Positions 9,003 through 18,619 of a stretch of DNA of 64,000 bases are shown here, one piece after another. The notes under the pieces were generated by a model, which was not told the origin of the DNA, did no database searches, and saw only the letters and a list, made by a program, of their open reading frames with translations. Numbering within the stretch: the stretch's first letter is position 1; each line of letters starts with the position of its first letter. Source of the DNA: Bacteroidia bacterium (GTDB taxonomy: Bacteria; Bacteroidota; Bacteroidia; B-17B0; Aurantibacillaceae); assembly GCA_014378485.1 (NCBI GenBank), contig JACMNO010000111.1, positions 1 through 64,000 of the forward strand. The letters run 5' to 3'. Made by a program: the position numbers and the translations under genes.

Positions 9003-11870
9003 ATGAATAAAAAAACAATTATCACAGGAGCATTAAGTCTATTAGCCTTTGCTTCATTAGTAGCTCAGCCAACATTAGTTGAAAAAGTTGAAGTGACGCC
9101 AGGCAAAGTGGTTATTCCTTATGAGAAATGGAAATTGCCAAATGGTTTAACAATATTATTAAATGAAGATCATTCTGATCCTGTAGTGCATGTATTGGTT
9201 ACCTATAAAGTAGGATCTGATCGTGAGAGTCTTGGGAAATCTGGTTTTGCCCATTTCTTTGAGCACATGATGTTTCAAGGTTCCAAGCACGTTGCCGATG
9301 AAGAGCATTTTAAAATGGTTTCTACTGCAGGTGGTAATATGAATGGTAATACTACTGAAGACAGAACTGTTTATTTTGAAACTGTGCCTTCTAATAATAT
9401 GGAAATGGCTTTATGGTTAGAAGCCGACCGTATGGGTTTTTTATTAGATTCTTTAACTACTAAGAAATTTGAAAACCAACGTGATGCTGTAAAAAATGAG
9501 AAGTCTCAAAATGTTGAAAATCAGCCTTACGCCATGGCATTTGTTGAGGAGATCCAGAAAGCGTTATACCCTGAAGGACATCCTTACAGCTGGCCGGTAA
9601 TTGGGTATGTGGATGATTTGAACAGAGCAAATCTGGAAGATGTTAAAAACTTCTTTTTACGGTGGTATGGACCAAACAATGCGATTCTGACTATTTCAGG
9701 AGATTTCAGTTCTCCTGAAGCATTAGCAATGATTGATAAATACTTCGGAGGAATTAAACCTTGCCCGGAAGTTAAAAAAATGCGAGTTCCTCCTGTTACT
9801 TTAGCAACCGATAAATATACTGCTTATAAAGACCGTACGTATTTTCCTTTAAATTTGAGGGTTTATCCTACAGTTCCTCAGTACAATAGAGATGAACCGG
9901 CATTAGATATTTTAGGAATGATGATGGGAAGTGGAAACAACTCTATTTTCTATAAAAATTTCGTAAAAGCTAAACCTGAAATTGCTGCTGATGCAAGTGT
10001 GAGTCATCGCTCGAAAGAATTAGGCGGAGAGTTTTCTATCCAAATATTTGCTTATCCACCTGAAGATTTTAACCTTGAAAAACTATTTACTGATATTGAC
10101 AATAAAGTAAAATCTACGATTGAAGAGTTTGGAACTTCCGGAATTACGGATGAGGCTTTATCAAGAGCTAAGGCAGAAATTGAAGCCGGTATGTATGGTA
10201 GCTTATCTACTGTTGCAAGTAAGGCTGGTACAATATCTGAATGGGAACGTTTATTGGGGAAGACGTACACATTATCTGATGAAATTGACCGTTATAATAA
10301 AGTAACTAAAGAAGACATTATACGTGTATTTAATAAATACATTAAAGGTGCCGGTGCTGCTGTATTAAATACATACCCGATTATGAATCAAAAAGATTCA
10401 GTGAAAAGTATTAATCCTTACGCAGGTATGAAGTTTGAAACTCCAGCTGAATACAAGGGTTTAGCTTATTCCCCAACGGCAGATAAGTTTGACAGGGCTG
10501 CCAGACCAAAGGCAGGCGCTGCAAAACCCGTTACGATTCCTGATTATTTTTCTTCTAAGCTATCTAATGGTATGAGTATTATTGGTACAAAAAATACTGA
10601 AACTCCTGAAGTGACCATAGTTTTCACGATGGAAGGCGGAAGTTTGGTTTTACCTGCCGATCAACTCAAAAAAATGGGTGTGGCAGAATTAACAGCCAAT
10701 GTATTAAATGAAGGAACAAAAAATTATACGACTGAACAAATCAGCGCTGAGTTGGAAAAACTGGGAAGCAGTATCAATTTTTCGGCTAACAAATCTGCTA
10801 CAACTATTCAAATCAGTTCATTAAAAAAGAACCTTGAGGCTACTTTAAAATTATTCGAAGAGAAATTGTTGAATCCAGGTTTTAATTCCGAAGACTTTAA
10901 ATTAGCTAAAAAGCAATACAAAGAAAGTGTTAAAAATGATGAAACCAGCGCAAACACAATGGCTAATAGAGCTTTCAATTTTGCTTTGTATGGTAGTACT
11001 GTAATGGGCCTCGACCCATCAGTAAAAACAATTGAAAGCGTTGAATTGGCAGATGTGAAAGACTATTATAACAAATATTATTCTCCATCGGTTACAAACG
11101 CTGTTGTAGTTGGTGATGTTGAAGAAAAAGATATTATCGCTAAACTTTCTTTCTTAAATAAATGGCAGGCTAAAGAGGTTAAGATTCAGCCAATCCCTGA
11201 ACCAACACCATCAACTGAACCTCAATTTTTTATTTACAATAAATTTGGAGCCCCGTCTTCAGTAATCCAAATGGGATATCCATCTCTTAAATTCGATGCT
11301 ACAGGTGATTATTATAAAAACAGGATTGCCAATTATGTTTTTGGTGGCGCGTTTAATAGTCGATTGAATTTAAATTTACGTGAAGATAAAGGATATACTT
11401 ATGGCATCCGTTCAGGTTTTTCTGGCGGAAAATACACAGGAACATTTGCTATTTCTTCTTCAGTAAAACGTCCTGCTACTGCGTTATCTTTAGCAGAGAT
11501 TATAAAGGAGTTTACTAATTATCAAACGAACGGTATTACTGATAAAGAATTGGAGTTCACTAAAAATTCTTTATTAAATGAGGAAGCTTTAAAATATGAA
11601 GCACCTTATCAGAAAGCAGCTTTCTTGTCAAATATTGTGAGGTATAATTTAGATAAAGGATTTACTGCTCAGCAAAACCAGATCCTGAAAAGTATGACTA
11701 AGGATGAGGTGAATGCGCAGATTAAAAAATACTTTGATCTGAATAAATTAACCACTGTAGTGGTTGGCGATAAAGCAATGATTGAAGCCCAATTAGATAA
11801 AGCTTCAAAGGATGTTAAAAATAAAGATATATTAAATAAAGTTAAATTAAAGAAAATTTCAGTTGATTAA
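9003..11870 (+). CDS. M16 family zinc metallopeptidase, two-domain
   Basis: 955 aa, exported: MNKKTIITGALSLLAFASLVAQ is a signal peptide. The first M16 domain has the inverted zinc motif HFFEH (His84, Glu87, His88) and a distal Glu166 in KNEKSQN. The second M16 half (about residues 510-955) lacks HxxEH but keeps the Arg/Tyr substrate-binding pattern near YTYGIRSGF, as in other pitrilysin-like clam-shell enzymes. It probably cleaves peptides in the periplasm. An in-frame TTG six codons upstream overlaps the -7 element and is less likely. A terminator follows. Confidence 0.93.
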   Translation: MNKKTIITGALSLLAFASLVAQPTLVEKVEVTPGKVVIPYEKWKLPNGLTILLNEDHSDPVVHVLVTYKVGSDRESLGKSGFAHFFEHMMFQGSKHVADEEHFKMVSTAGGNMNGNTTEDRTVYFETVPSNNMEMALWLEADRMGFLLDSLTTKKFENQRDAVKNEKSQNVENQPYAMAFVEEIQKALYPEGHPYSWPVIGYVDDLNRANLEDVKNFFLRWYGPNNAILTISGDFSSPEALAMIDKYFGGIKPCPEVKKMRVPPVTLATDKYTAYKDRTYFPLNLRVYPTVPQYNRDEPALDILGMMMGSGNNSIFYKNFVKAKPEIAADASVSHRSKELGGEFSIQIFAYPPEDFNLEKLFTDIDNKVKSTIEEFGTSGITDEALSRAKAEIEAGMYGSLSTVASKAGTISEWERLLGKTYTLSDEIDRYNKVTKEDIIRVFNKYIKGAGAAVLNTYPIMNQKDSVKSINPYAGMKFETPAEYKGLAYSPTADKFDRAARPKAGAAKPVTIPDYFSSKLSNGMSIIGTKNTETPEVTIVFTMEGGSLVLPADQLKKMGVAELTANVLNEGTKNYTTEQISAELEKLGSSINFSANKSATTIQISSLKKNLEATLKLFEEKLLNPGFNSEDFKLAKKQYKESVKNDETSANTMANRAFNFALYGSTVMGLDPSVKTIESVELADVKDYYNKYYSPSVTNAVVVGDVEEKDIIAKLSFLNKWQAKEVKIQPIPEPTPSTEPQFFIYNKFGAPSSVIQMGYPSLKFDATGDYYKNRIANYVFGGAFNSRLNLNLREDKGYTYGIRSGFSGGKYTGTFAISSSVKRPATALSLAEIIKEFTNYQTNGITDKELEFTKNSLLNEEALKYEAPYQKAAFLSNIVRYNLDKGFTAQQNQILKSMTKDEVNAQIKKYFDLNKLTTVVVGDKAMIEAQLDKASKDVKNKDILNKVKLKKISVD

Positions 11871-11930
11871 TTATGTAAATGCACAATATTTGCGTCTACT
11901 ATATAAATGAATAAATAACTCATATAAAAA

Positions 11931-11963
11931 AGCACCGGATCAGTTTTGTCTGGTGCTTTTTTT
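11931..11963 (+). terminator. Intrinsic terminator after the M16 gene
   Basis: A nine-pair stem, AGCACCGGA (11931-11939) with TCTGGTGCT (11949-11957), has one G-U pair and is followed by T7. Confidence 0.85.
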
Positions 11964-11989
11964 ATTACCTTAATCCAAAATTTAACAAT

Positions 11990-13132
11990 ATGAAAAAATT
12001 TGTTACCGCTGTTTTATTATTAAGTACGGCCTTATCATTTAGTCAAAGTAATCAAATCCAAAATGCAATTAATTACCTGCGTAACAAGGAGCTTGATAAA
12101 GCCAAAGCTTCTGCAGATGCAACAACCATTCATGAAAGTACCATGAACAATCCTAAAGCATGGATGTACAGGGGAAAAGTTTACCAGGCCATTTATTTTG
12201 ACACATCACGCGTTGTGAGAGCTTATGATAATGAATCTGCAGAAAAATCATTGGAGAGTTATATTAAATGTTTGAAACTTGATAAAGATTTGGTTTACAA
12301 AGATGAAGTAAAAGGACCATTGGTTCAAGCTACAGCAGCAGTAAGTAATAAAGCCAATGCTTATAAAATAAGTAAAGAGTTTGAAAAAGCATTGTATTGT
12401 TACGATTTATTAGAGCAGGCATTGCCTTATGACTTCGATCAGGGTATGAAACGTGCCAACATCACAAAGGAAAAATTGATGTATAGCAAATTTGATATGT
12501 ATAAATATGCAGCTAATAAAGAAAAAACAAAGGAATACGCAGATAAATTAATTGGTATAAAATATAAAGAACCGAAGATTTATACTGACATGGTTAAGCT
12601 TTCTTTAATAGATAGAGATACCACAAAAGCATTGGAATACATTGAAAAAGGTAAACAAATGTTTGAAGATAATATGGAGCTAGTGAACCAGGAAATAAAT
12701 ATCTATTTAGCACGTAATAAAACAAATGAACTTAAAACAAAGTTGAACGATGCGATTAATCTTGCGCCTGATAATGAAGTATTGCATGCTATCCTAGCTA
12801 ACCTTTATCAAAAGACAAAAGAGAATGATAAAGCTGAAGCCGAATATTTAAAAGCGCTTGAAATTAAATCTGATTACGAAATTGCCAATTATAATTTAGG
12901 TGTTATGTATTTTAATTTAGGGAATGAATGGAATGATAAACTCGGTGCACTTCCTCCTAAAGAAACTGCGAAGGCTAAAGAATACGAAACCAAAGCAAAT
13001 GAATATTTCAGGAAAGCGGTTACTAATTTTGAAAAATCTTATGAAGTATCTCCTGATAAAGCAACTAAGCAACAATTGCGTAAATTGTTTTTAAGACTAG
13101 GTGAAACAGAAAAAGCAGATAAATATAAATAA
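11990..13132 (+). CDS. Secreted TPR protein, first of a tandem pair
   Basis: 380 aa. A signal peptide (MKKFVTAVLLLSTALSFSQ) is followed by helical repeats with TPR character, clearest around NEVLHAILANLYQKTKENDK and YEIANYNLGVMYFNLG. It has no enzymatic motif, so it is probably a periplasmic or outer-membrane-associated scaffold. It shares signal type, length and the order of motifs (..YRGKVYQAIYF.., ..ALEYIEKGKQMF.., ..ALEIKSDYE..) with the next gene, 27 bases downstream, so the two look like duplicates in one operon. Function unknown. Confidence 0.8.
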   Translation: MKKFVTAVLLLSTALSFSQSNQIQNAINYLRNKELDKAKASADATTIHESTMNNPKAWMYRGKVYQAIYFDTSRVVRAYDNESAEKSLESYIKCLKLDKDLVYKDEVKGPLVQATAAVSNKANAYKISKEFEKALYCYDLLEQALPYDFDQGMKRANITKEKLMYSKFDMYKYAANKEKTKEYADKLIGIKYKEPKIYTDMVKLSLIDRDTTKALEYIEKGKQMFEDNMELVNQEINIYLARNKTNELKTKLNDAINLAPDNEVLHAILANLYQKTKENDKAEAEYLKALEIKSDYEIANYNLGVMYFNLGNEWNDKLGALPPKETAKAKEYETKANEYFRKAVTNFEKSYEVSPDKATKQQLRKLFLRLGETEKADKYK

Positions 13133-13159
13133 CATACCTTAGTCACTTAAATCACTAAC

Positions 13160-14500
13160 ATGAAACTTTTACAAATTATTGTTCTTCTTAATTTACCATA
13201 TATTGTTTTTTCTCAAAAAAATAAAGTGCAGGGCGCTTGGCGGTCGTTAAGTGATTATGAATCGACATTAACGGATAACCCGGATGTATCCTATTTATTA
13301 AAAGCCAAAGAAAGTATTGATATGGCGGCCAATAACGAGGAGACAAAAAACCAGATAAAAACACATGCCTATAGATGCAGAATATATGTGAGTTTGTTTT
13401 CTGAGAATTTAAAAGCAGAAGAAAAAAAGTTGACAGCAACCATTGCTGATAAAAACGAAAGGATGCAAACGGCGTATGGTAATGTTGCAGTGGGAGAATT
13501 AGAAGAAGCAAATAAAAGTGTTGCCAGGATCAGGGAAATCGACCCTAAAAAATTTGAAAAAATTTCAAAAGGTGAAACGGATTCAGAAGAAGATGGAAAA
13601 CTCTTTACATCCATTAGCCAGATTCAGGTTTACCAGGCAAATTTAGCAACAGGAAAATACAAGCTTAAAAAGTTTGATGAAGCCGCTGATTTTTTTGAAG
13701 CCCTAGCTTTATCAAATACAATGATGACAGGTAAAAAGGATACCTCTAATTTTTATAATGCCAGTGTCTGCGCTCAAAAGGCAAAAAATCCTACCAAGAT
13801 GTTTGAATACAATAAAAAAATGATTGAACTTAATATTGCTTCTCCATATAATTATCAAACAATTTATGATTTGAAGTCATCACAAAATGATACAGCCACA
13901 GCCATGGAATATTTAAAATTGGGCAGAAGCCAGTTTCCAAGTGATGTATTTTTAATGAATAAAGAAACAGAGATATTTCTGCAAAAAGGACAGCAGCAAA
14001 AAGCATTGGAAAATCTGAAAGCGGCCATTGCAAAAGAACCAAATAATGCTGTTTTGCAATATGTAATAGGAAATGTTTATGACAATTTAGCCAATCCTAA
14101 AGGCATATCTGGTAAAGATACTACTAAGCCAATTGATTATAATGAACTGGTATTTAAAGCAGAAGAGCATTACCAAAAAGCGGTTGATTTAAAGCCATCT
14201 AGTCAAGAAAGTTATTTTAATACCTTATATAATTTAGGTGCCTTATATAACAATTATGGTAATACACTTTATAATAAATCAATGGAGAAAGCCACTATTA
14301 CTGATTTAGCCAAAAAGCAAAAAGAGATGGATGCCAAAAGTATGGAGTATTATAAGAAAGCCATTCCATATCTTGAGCAGGCACTGGATGTAAAGCCTAA
14401 TGATCGTACTACCATGTCAGCATTACGAACTCTTTATTACAAAACAGGTAATGAAGCTAAAGGCAAAGAAATGAATGAAAAAATAAAGGGATTGAAATAG
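13160..14500 (+). CDS. Secreted TPR protein, second of a tandem pair
   Basis: 446 aa, signal peptide ending at IVFSQ. Tetratricopeptide-like repeats span most of the protein, e.g. ALENLKAAIAKEPNNAVLQY and the later AEEHYQKAVDLKPSSQESY and YLEQALDVKPNDRTT. Compared with its upstream neighbour it has about 65 extra residues, including a Lys/Glu-rich helix around residues 100-150. Likely an envelope scaffold; no specific partner can be deduced. A hairpin terminator follows. Confidence 0.8.
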   Translation: MKLLQIIVLLNLPYIVFSQKNKVQGAWRSLSDYESTLTDNPDVSYLLKAKESIDMAANNEETKNQIKTHAYRCRIYVSLFSENLKAEEKKLTATIADKNERMQTAYGNVAVGELEEANKSVARIREIDPKKFEKISKGETDSEEDGKLFTSISQIQVYQANLATGKYKLKKFDEAADFFEALALSNTMMTGKKDTSNFYNASVCAQKAKNPTKMFEYNKKMIELNIASPYNYQTIYDLKSSQNDTATAMEYLKLGRSQFPSDVFLMNKETEIFLQKGQQQKALENLKAAIAKEPNNAVLQYVIGNVYDNLANPKGISGKDTTKPIDYNELVFKAEEHYQKAVDLKPSSQESYFNTLYNLGALYNNYGNTLYNKSMEKATITDLAKKQKEMDAKSMEYYKKAIPYLEQALDVKPNDRTTMSALRTLYYKTGNEAKGKEMNEKIKGLK

Positions 14501-14525
14501 CTCCTTAATGATCGTGATTTTACCA

Positions 14526-14562
14526 AAAGAACTGCCATACCCGGGTAGTTCTTTATTTTTTT
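14526..14562 (+). terminator. Intrinsic terminator after the TPR pair
   Basis: AAAGAACT (14526-14533) pairs with AGTTCTTT (14547-14554) around a GC-rich loop, followed by ATTTTTTT. Confidence 0.75.
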
Positions 14563-14622
14563 ACCGTTTTAACAATCCTGTTTTTTACCAAAAAAATACC
14601 TTTTTTTAACCACTTAAATAGT

Positions 14623-14630
14623 TAAATTTG
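14623..14630 (+). promoter_or_regulatory. Candidate -7 element for the TonB receptor operon
   Basis: TAAATTTG lies 32 bases before the ATG at 14663. No clear TTG is found about 20 bases further upstream. No cobalamin-riboswitch-like structure was evident in the 160-base gap. Confidence 0.4.
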
Positions 14631-14662
14631 CTATCCATTTTAAGATACAATTAACATTTCAT

Positions 14663-17008
14663 ATGACTCGTACATTTTACACTTTTTATTTACTATTCAT
14701 CACTTTAATGGGATTTTCCCAATATGCCACTATCAGGGGGTTTGTTTACAATAAATCAAACGGTGAACCTGTTGCTTTTTCAAACGTATTTTTGAAAGGA
14801 ACGACTTCTGGTGCATCCACTGATTTAAATGGTTATTTCTCAATTAATAAAGTAACCGCGGGAGCCTATACGATATTAGTGACTAATTTAGAATTTGATA
14901 CGATCTCTGAAAGTATTACTGTTAAAGCCGGCGAAATTATCAGTAAAAAATTCTTTACTGAAAAAGGAGGAATTATCTTGAATTCAATAGATGTAAGTGC
15001 TGATCAATCGGATAAAATAGAAACACCAAATGTAGCTGTTCAAAAAATAGACCCGGTAGCAATTAATAAATTGCCAAGTGTTGGTGAACCTGATTTAGCA
15101 CAATATTTACAGGTATTACCGGGAGTTGTTTTTACCGGAGATCAGGGAGGACAATTATATATTAGAGGAGGTTTACCTATACAAAATAAAGTATTATTGG
15201 ATGGAATGGTTATTTATAATCCATTTCACTCCATTGGTTTATTCTCAGTGTTTGATAATGATATTATGAGAAACGCGGACGTTTACAGCGCTGGTTTTGG
15301 CGCAGAATATGGCGGAAGAACTTCGTCGATTATGGATATTACAACACGAGATGGTAATAAAAAACATTTATCCGGAAAAGTATCAGCCTCAACTTTTGGA
15401 GCAAAATTAACGCTGGAAGGCCCTCTAAAAAAATTAAAAGAAGATGGTAAAGGAAGCTCTTCTTTTTTATTGTCAGGAAAAACATCTTATTTGCCTCAAA
15501 CATCCAAAACATTATATCCTTACGCTAATAAAACCAATGGTGATGGCTTGCCGTTTTATTATACAGATATATACGGTAAGGTATCTTTCAATGGAAATAA
15601 TGGCAGTAAAGTGAATTTATTTGGCTATAATTTTAATGATAAAGTTATTTACAAAGATCTCGCTAAATTTAATTGGACTTCTTTCGGTGGTGGAAGTAAT
15701 TTTATCTTGATCCCACAGAATTCTACTTTATTGATCGAAGGTAATTTTGCTTATTCACAGTATAAAATTAACTATCAGGGATCAACGGAAGCAGATACAA
15801 AATCAAGTTCTGTTGGCGGATTTAATGGTGGGTTTAATTTCCTGAAATATTATGGAAGAAACGAATTAAAGTATGGTTTCGAATTGGTAGGAACCAACAC
15901 AAATTATGAATTACAAAATCCAAACCTGGCTAAGATTTCTTATGCTAAAAATTCTTTAGAGCTTGGTGCACATATGAAATTCAGGTGGTTAGATAAAAAG
16001 AAATGGATCGTATTAGAACCTAGTTTCCGATTACAATACTACGCTTCTTTCAATAATTTATCTCCAGAGCCTCGTTTGCAGGGTAAAATTAATTTCACCA
16101 AAAAAATCCGTTTTAAATTTGCCGGTGGTTTATACAGCCAGAGTTTAATGAGCGCAAGTTCTGACCGTGATGTAGTTAATTTATTTTATGGTTTCATTAA
16201 TGGCCCTGAAAATTTACCGGCTAATTACAAAGACAAAAATAATAATACGGTTGCTACAAAAGGAGTGATTCAAAAATCGCGTCATGCCGTTGCCGGTTTT
16301 GAAATTGATATATTAAAAAATATTGAGATCCAAATTGAAGGGTATCAAAAATATTTCACGCAAATGGCAAGTGTAAACAGAGATAAACTGTTTGATGATA
16401 CTCCTGAAAATGCTGATAAATTAGACGCCAATAAAAAGGATTTTATTATGGAGCAGGGTGAGGCTACCGGTTTAGATTTTACAGCCAAGTATGAGAAAAA
16501 ACGGTTTTATTTTTGGGCAGTTTATTCATTGTCATTTAATAAGCGTTACACTGGTAACACAGCCAGTGGTGATGTGTATGAGTATGCTCCGGTATTTGAC
16601 AGAAGACATAATGTTAATTTAGTAGGTACTTACACCTTTGGTAAAAAACGTAACCTGGATCTGAGTGTTCGCTGGAACTATGGTTCAGGTTTCCCTTTTA
16701 CACCAACACAAGGTTACTATCCACAGGTTGACTTCAATAATAATTTTAATTTTGATTATTCCTCCGCAAATGCAAATTTAGGTTATGTACCTGGAGATTA
16801 TAATTCACGCCGTTTACCTGATTATCACCGAATGGATGTCAGCTTAAAATGGATGTATAACATTAGCGAAAAAACTAAATTAGAAGTAAATATTGGCGCA
16901 ACAAATGTATATAACCGCCAAAACATTTTTTATTACGATCGTATCAGAAATAAGCGTGTGAACCAGCTGCCTATTTTACCAAACGTAAACATTAGCTTTA
17001 AATTTTAA
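14663..17008 (+). CDS. TonB-dependent receptor with CarboxypepD_reg-like domain
   Basis: 781 aa outer-membrane transporter. A signal peptide (to about residue 19) is followed by a beta-sandwich regulatory-like domain (residues about 20-110, with GEPVAFSNVFLKGT and STDLNGYFSI), a plug domain (about 120-230, LPSVGEPDLAQYLQVLPGV and YIRGG) and a 22-strand-type barrel ending in VNISFKF with a terminal Phe. It imports an unknown ligand using TonB energy. The cobalamin adenosyltransferase gene starts 9 bases after its stop, which makes a corrinoid a possible but unproven ligand. Confidence 0.88.
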   Translation: MTRTFYTFYLLFITLMGFSQYATIRGFVYNKSNGEPVAFSNVFLKGTTSGASTDLNGYFSINKVTAGAYTILVTNLEFDTISESITVKAGEIISKKFFTEKGGIILNSIDVSADQSDKIETPNVAVQKIDPVAINKLPSVGEPDLAQYLQVLPGVVFTGDQGGQLYIRGGLPIQNKVLLDGMVIYNPFHSIGLFSVFDNDIMRNADVYSAGFGAEYGGRTSSIMDITTRDGNKKHLSGKVSASTFGAKLTLEGPLKKLKEDGKGSSSFLLSGKTSYLPQTSKTLYPYANKTNGDGLPFYYTDIYGKVSFNGNNGSKVNLFGYNFNDKVIYKDLAKFNWTSFGGGSNFILIPQNSTLLIEGNFAYSQYKINYQGSTEADTKSSSVGGFNGGFNFLKYYGRNELKYGFELVGTNTNYELQNPNLAKISYAKNSLELGAHMKFRWLDKKKWIVLEPSFRLQYYASFNNLSPEPRLQGKINFTKKIRFKFAGGLYSQSLMSASSDRDVVNLFYGFINGPENLPANYKDKNNNTVATKGVIQKSRHAVAGFEIDILKNIEIQIEGYQKYFTQMASVNRDKLFDDTPENADKLDANKKDFIMEQGEATGLDFTAKYEKKRFYFWAVYSLSFNKRYTGNTASGDVYEYAPVFDRRHNVNLVGTYTFGKKRNLDLSVRWNYGSGFPFTPTQGYYPQVDFNNNFNFDYSSANANLGYVPGDYNSRRLPDYHRMDVSLKWMYNISEKTKLEVNIGATNVYNRQNIFYYDRIRNKRVNQLPILPNVNISFKF

Positions 17009-17017
17009 TCTTGTAGA

Positions 17018-17572
17018 GTGGCTTTTAAGATCTATACTAAAACAGGTGATAAAGGGCAAACTTCTTTAATTGGAGGAACCCGCATTCCTAAGTTTGATTT
17101 AAGAATTGAAGCTTATGGAACGGTTGACGAATTAAATTCTAATATTGGTTTAATAAGAGATCAGTCTATCGACGAAAATTCGAAAACAATGTTAATAGAA
17201 ATTCAGGATCGTTTATTTACAATTGGTTCCTTGTTGGCGGCTGATCCTGTAAAGAATAAAATGGTTTTGCCACAAATATCCGAACCTGATATTGAATTGC
17301 TGGAAAAAGAAATAGATGCTATGAATGAGCATTTACCTGAAATGAAATCTTTTATTCTTCCGGGTGGTCATACCACTATATCTTTTTGTCACGTGGCACG
17401 ATGTGTTTGTCGCCGTGCCGAGCGTTGTGTTTTAAGATTAAATGAAGAACAACCGGTTAATGAATTGATTTACAAATACCTTAACCGTTTATCGGATTAT
17501 TTATTTGTTTTATCCCGCAAGTTTACACATGATTTAGATGCCACTGAAACTCCCTGGAAACCAAGGATATAA
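17018..17572 (+). CDS. Cob(I)yrinic acid a,c-diamide adenosyltransferase, PduO type
   Basis: 184 aa; transfers the adenosyl group from ATP to cob(I)alamin to make coenzyme B12. Family motifs: N-terminal KIYTKTGDKGQTSLIGG (ATP binding), RIEAYGTVDELNS, FILPGGH near the middle and RRAERCVLRL in the last third, with the usual helix-bundle spacing. The start is a GTG, 9 bases after the TonB receptor stop; no ATG fits the conserved N-terminus. It is probably translated from the receptor operon, and the thioesterase gene begins on the very next base after its stop. Confidence 0.93.
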   Translation: MAFKIYTKTGDKGQTSLIGGTRIPKFDLRIEAYGTVDELNSNIGLIRDQSIDENSKTMLIEIQDRLFTIGSLLAADPVKNKMVLPQISEPDIELLEKEIDAMNEHLPEMKSFILPGGHTTISFCHVARCVCRRAERCVLRLNEEQPVNELIYKYLNRLSDYLFVLSRKFTHDLDATETPWKPRI

Positions 17573-18001
17573 ATGTCTTCTGCACAAGAAATAACAAATT
17601 TAATGATGGCCAAAGATTATTTTAGTCAATGGTTAGGGATTGAAGTTCTTGAAATAAATGAAGGTTCCTGCAAATTAAAAATGCTCATCCGCAAAGATAT
17701 GCTCAACGGATTTGGAATTGCTCATGGAGGAATAGCATATTCATTGGCAGACAGTGCCTTAGCCTTTGCTTCAAATTCTCCCGGACAAAAAGCGGTATCT
17801 ATTGAAACATCCATTTCTCACACCGAATCCTTAAAAGAACATGACATTATTATAGCAGAAGCAACTGAAGAAAAGCGTTCCAATAAAATAGGGATCTATA
17901 CCATAAAAGTAACCAATACATTAGATGAAAAAGTGGTGGCCTTATTTAAAGGAACTGTTTACCGAACTTCTAAAAATTGGTTAAATTCACCGCAAGATTA
18001 A
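17573..18001 (+). CDS. PaaI-type hotdog thioesterase
   Basis: 142 aa acyl-CoA thioesterase of the PaaI family. The diagnostic HGGIAYSLADSALAFA segment (active-site region of PaaI) is at about residues 51-66, followed by the beta-sheet ETSISHTESLKEHD and AEATEEKRSNKIGIY. In PaaI this family hydrolyses phenylacetate-derived CoA esters, but no paa genes are nearby, so the substrate here is open. The start codon follows the previous stop directly, so translational coupling is likely. Confidence 0.85.
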   Translation: MSSAQEITNLMMAKDYFSQWLGIEVLEINEGSCKLKMLIRKDMLNGFGIAHGGIAYSLADSALAFASNSPGQKAVSIETSISHTESLKEHDIIIAEATEEKRSNKIGIYTIKVTNTLDEKVVALFKGTVYRTSKNWLNSPQD

Positions 18002-18056
18002 ACCTTCACCTGATTTTTGAGTCTATAAAACAATAACCTTAAAAAAACTAATAAAT

Positions 18057-18524
18057 ATGAAAACTTTCAAAACACTTGTTCTTTCAATTTGCATCATATT
18101 AGGAACAAATCAGGCTTTTTCACAAAAAGGACATGGTCATGGGAATGGCGGTCACGGAAACGGAAATCATAAACAGGGCGGGACTAAAGTAATAGTTAAA
18201 GGAAACGGCCATCATGGAAACAGGGGCAGAAGTGTTTACCGCCCGGCTAATATAGTTGTTTTCCATCCTCACTGGCATCCTGCATACTCTTATAACCGTC
18301 GGTGGGTGTATTTTCCACGTTATAATTTTTATTGGGATAACTGGAGACAAGGTTATTATTACATGAATGGGCCGGCCTGGGTATTTAAAACCACTCCGCC
18401 ACCTGTGGTCATCAATGTAAACCTGGAAAAAGAGAAGAACTATGAATTAAAAGAGGATGAAGATGATCTGGATGACGTGTATAAAACTAATGACAAGCAC
18501 AAAACGGAGTTCAAACCTGATTAA
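18057..18524 (+). CDS. His/Gly-rich secreted protein
   Basis: 155 aa. A signal peptide ends near QAFSQ. Residues 24-55 form a low-complexity tract of GHG, GNG and GHH units that could bind metal. The middle is aromatic (HPHWHP, then YNRRWVYFPRYNFYWDNW) and the C-terminus is acidic and charged (KEDEDDLDD). Such layouts occur in small Bacteroidota periplasmic proteins of unknown function. I do not recognise a named family. It lies between the thioesterase operon and rplS with a gap of 55 bases upstream. Confidence 0.65.
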   Translation: MKTFKTLVLSICIILGTNQAFSQKGHGHGNGGHGNGNHKQGGTKVIVKGNGHHGNRGRSVYRPANIVVFHPHWHPAYSYNRRWVYFPRYNFYWDNWRQGYYYMNGPAWVFKTTPPPVVINVNLEKEKNYELKEDEDDLDDVYKTNDKHKTEFKPD

Positions 18525-18541
18525 TTGATTTTTAAAGATAA

Positions 18542-18573
18542 TTTGGTAATAAAGCAAAAAAAATCTATATTTG
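18542..18573 (+). promoter_or_regulatory. rplS promoter
   Basis: TTTG (18542-18545), a 20-base spacer and TATATTTG (18566-18573) match the Bacteroidota -33/-7 pattern closely. It predicts a start near 18580 and a leader of roughly 65 bases. Confidence 0.8.
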
Positions 18574-18590
18574 CGCTCCACTTTTTAGCC

Positions 18591-18619
18591 TCTGGTTGCA
18601 TGGTGCAGCGAATGCCAGA
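18591..18619 (+). promoter_or_regulatory. Stem-loop in the rplS leader, candidate L19 leader RNA
   Basis: TCTG (18591-18594) pairs with CAGA (18616-18619) and GCAT (18598-18601) with ATGC (18612-18615), with a three-base bulge and a ten-base loop. It ends 27 bases before the rplS ATG. Ribosomal protein leaders upstream of L19 genes have been described in Flavobacteria; whether this is one of them is an inference. Confidence 0.5.

Noticed and set aside
14501-14662. Cobalamin riboswitch upstream of the TonB receptor
   Set aside because: I looked for a long structured leader but saw only a terminator hairpin of the previous gene and a -7 box.
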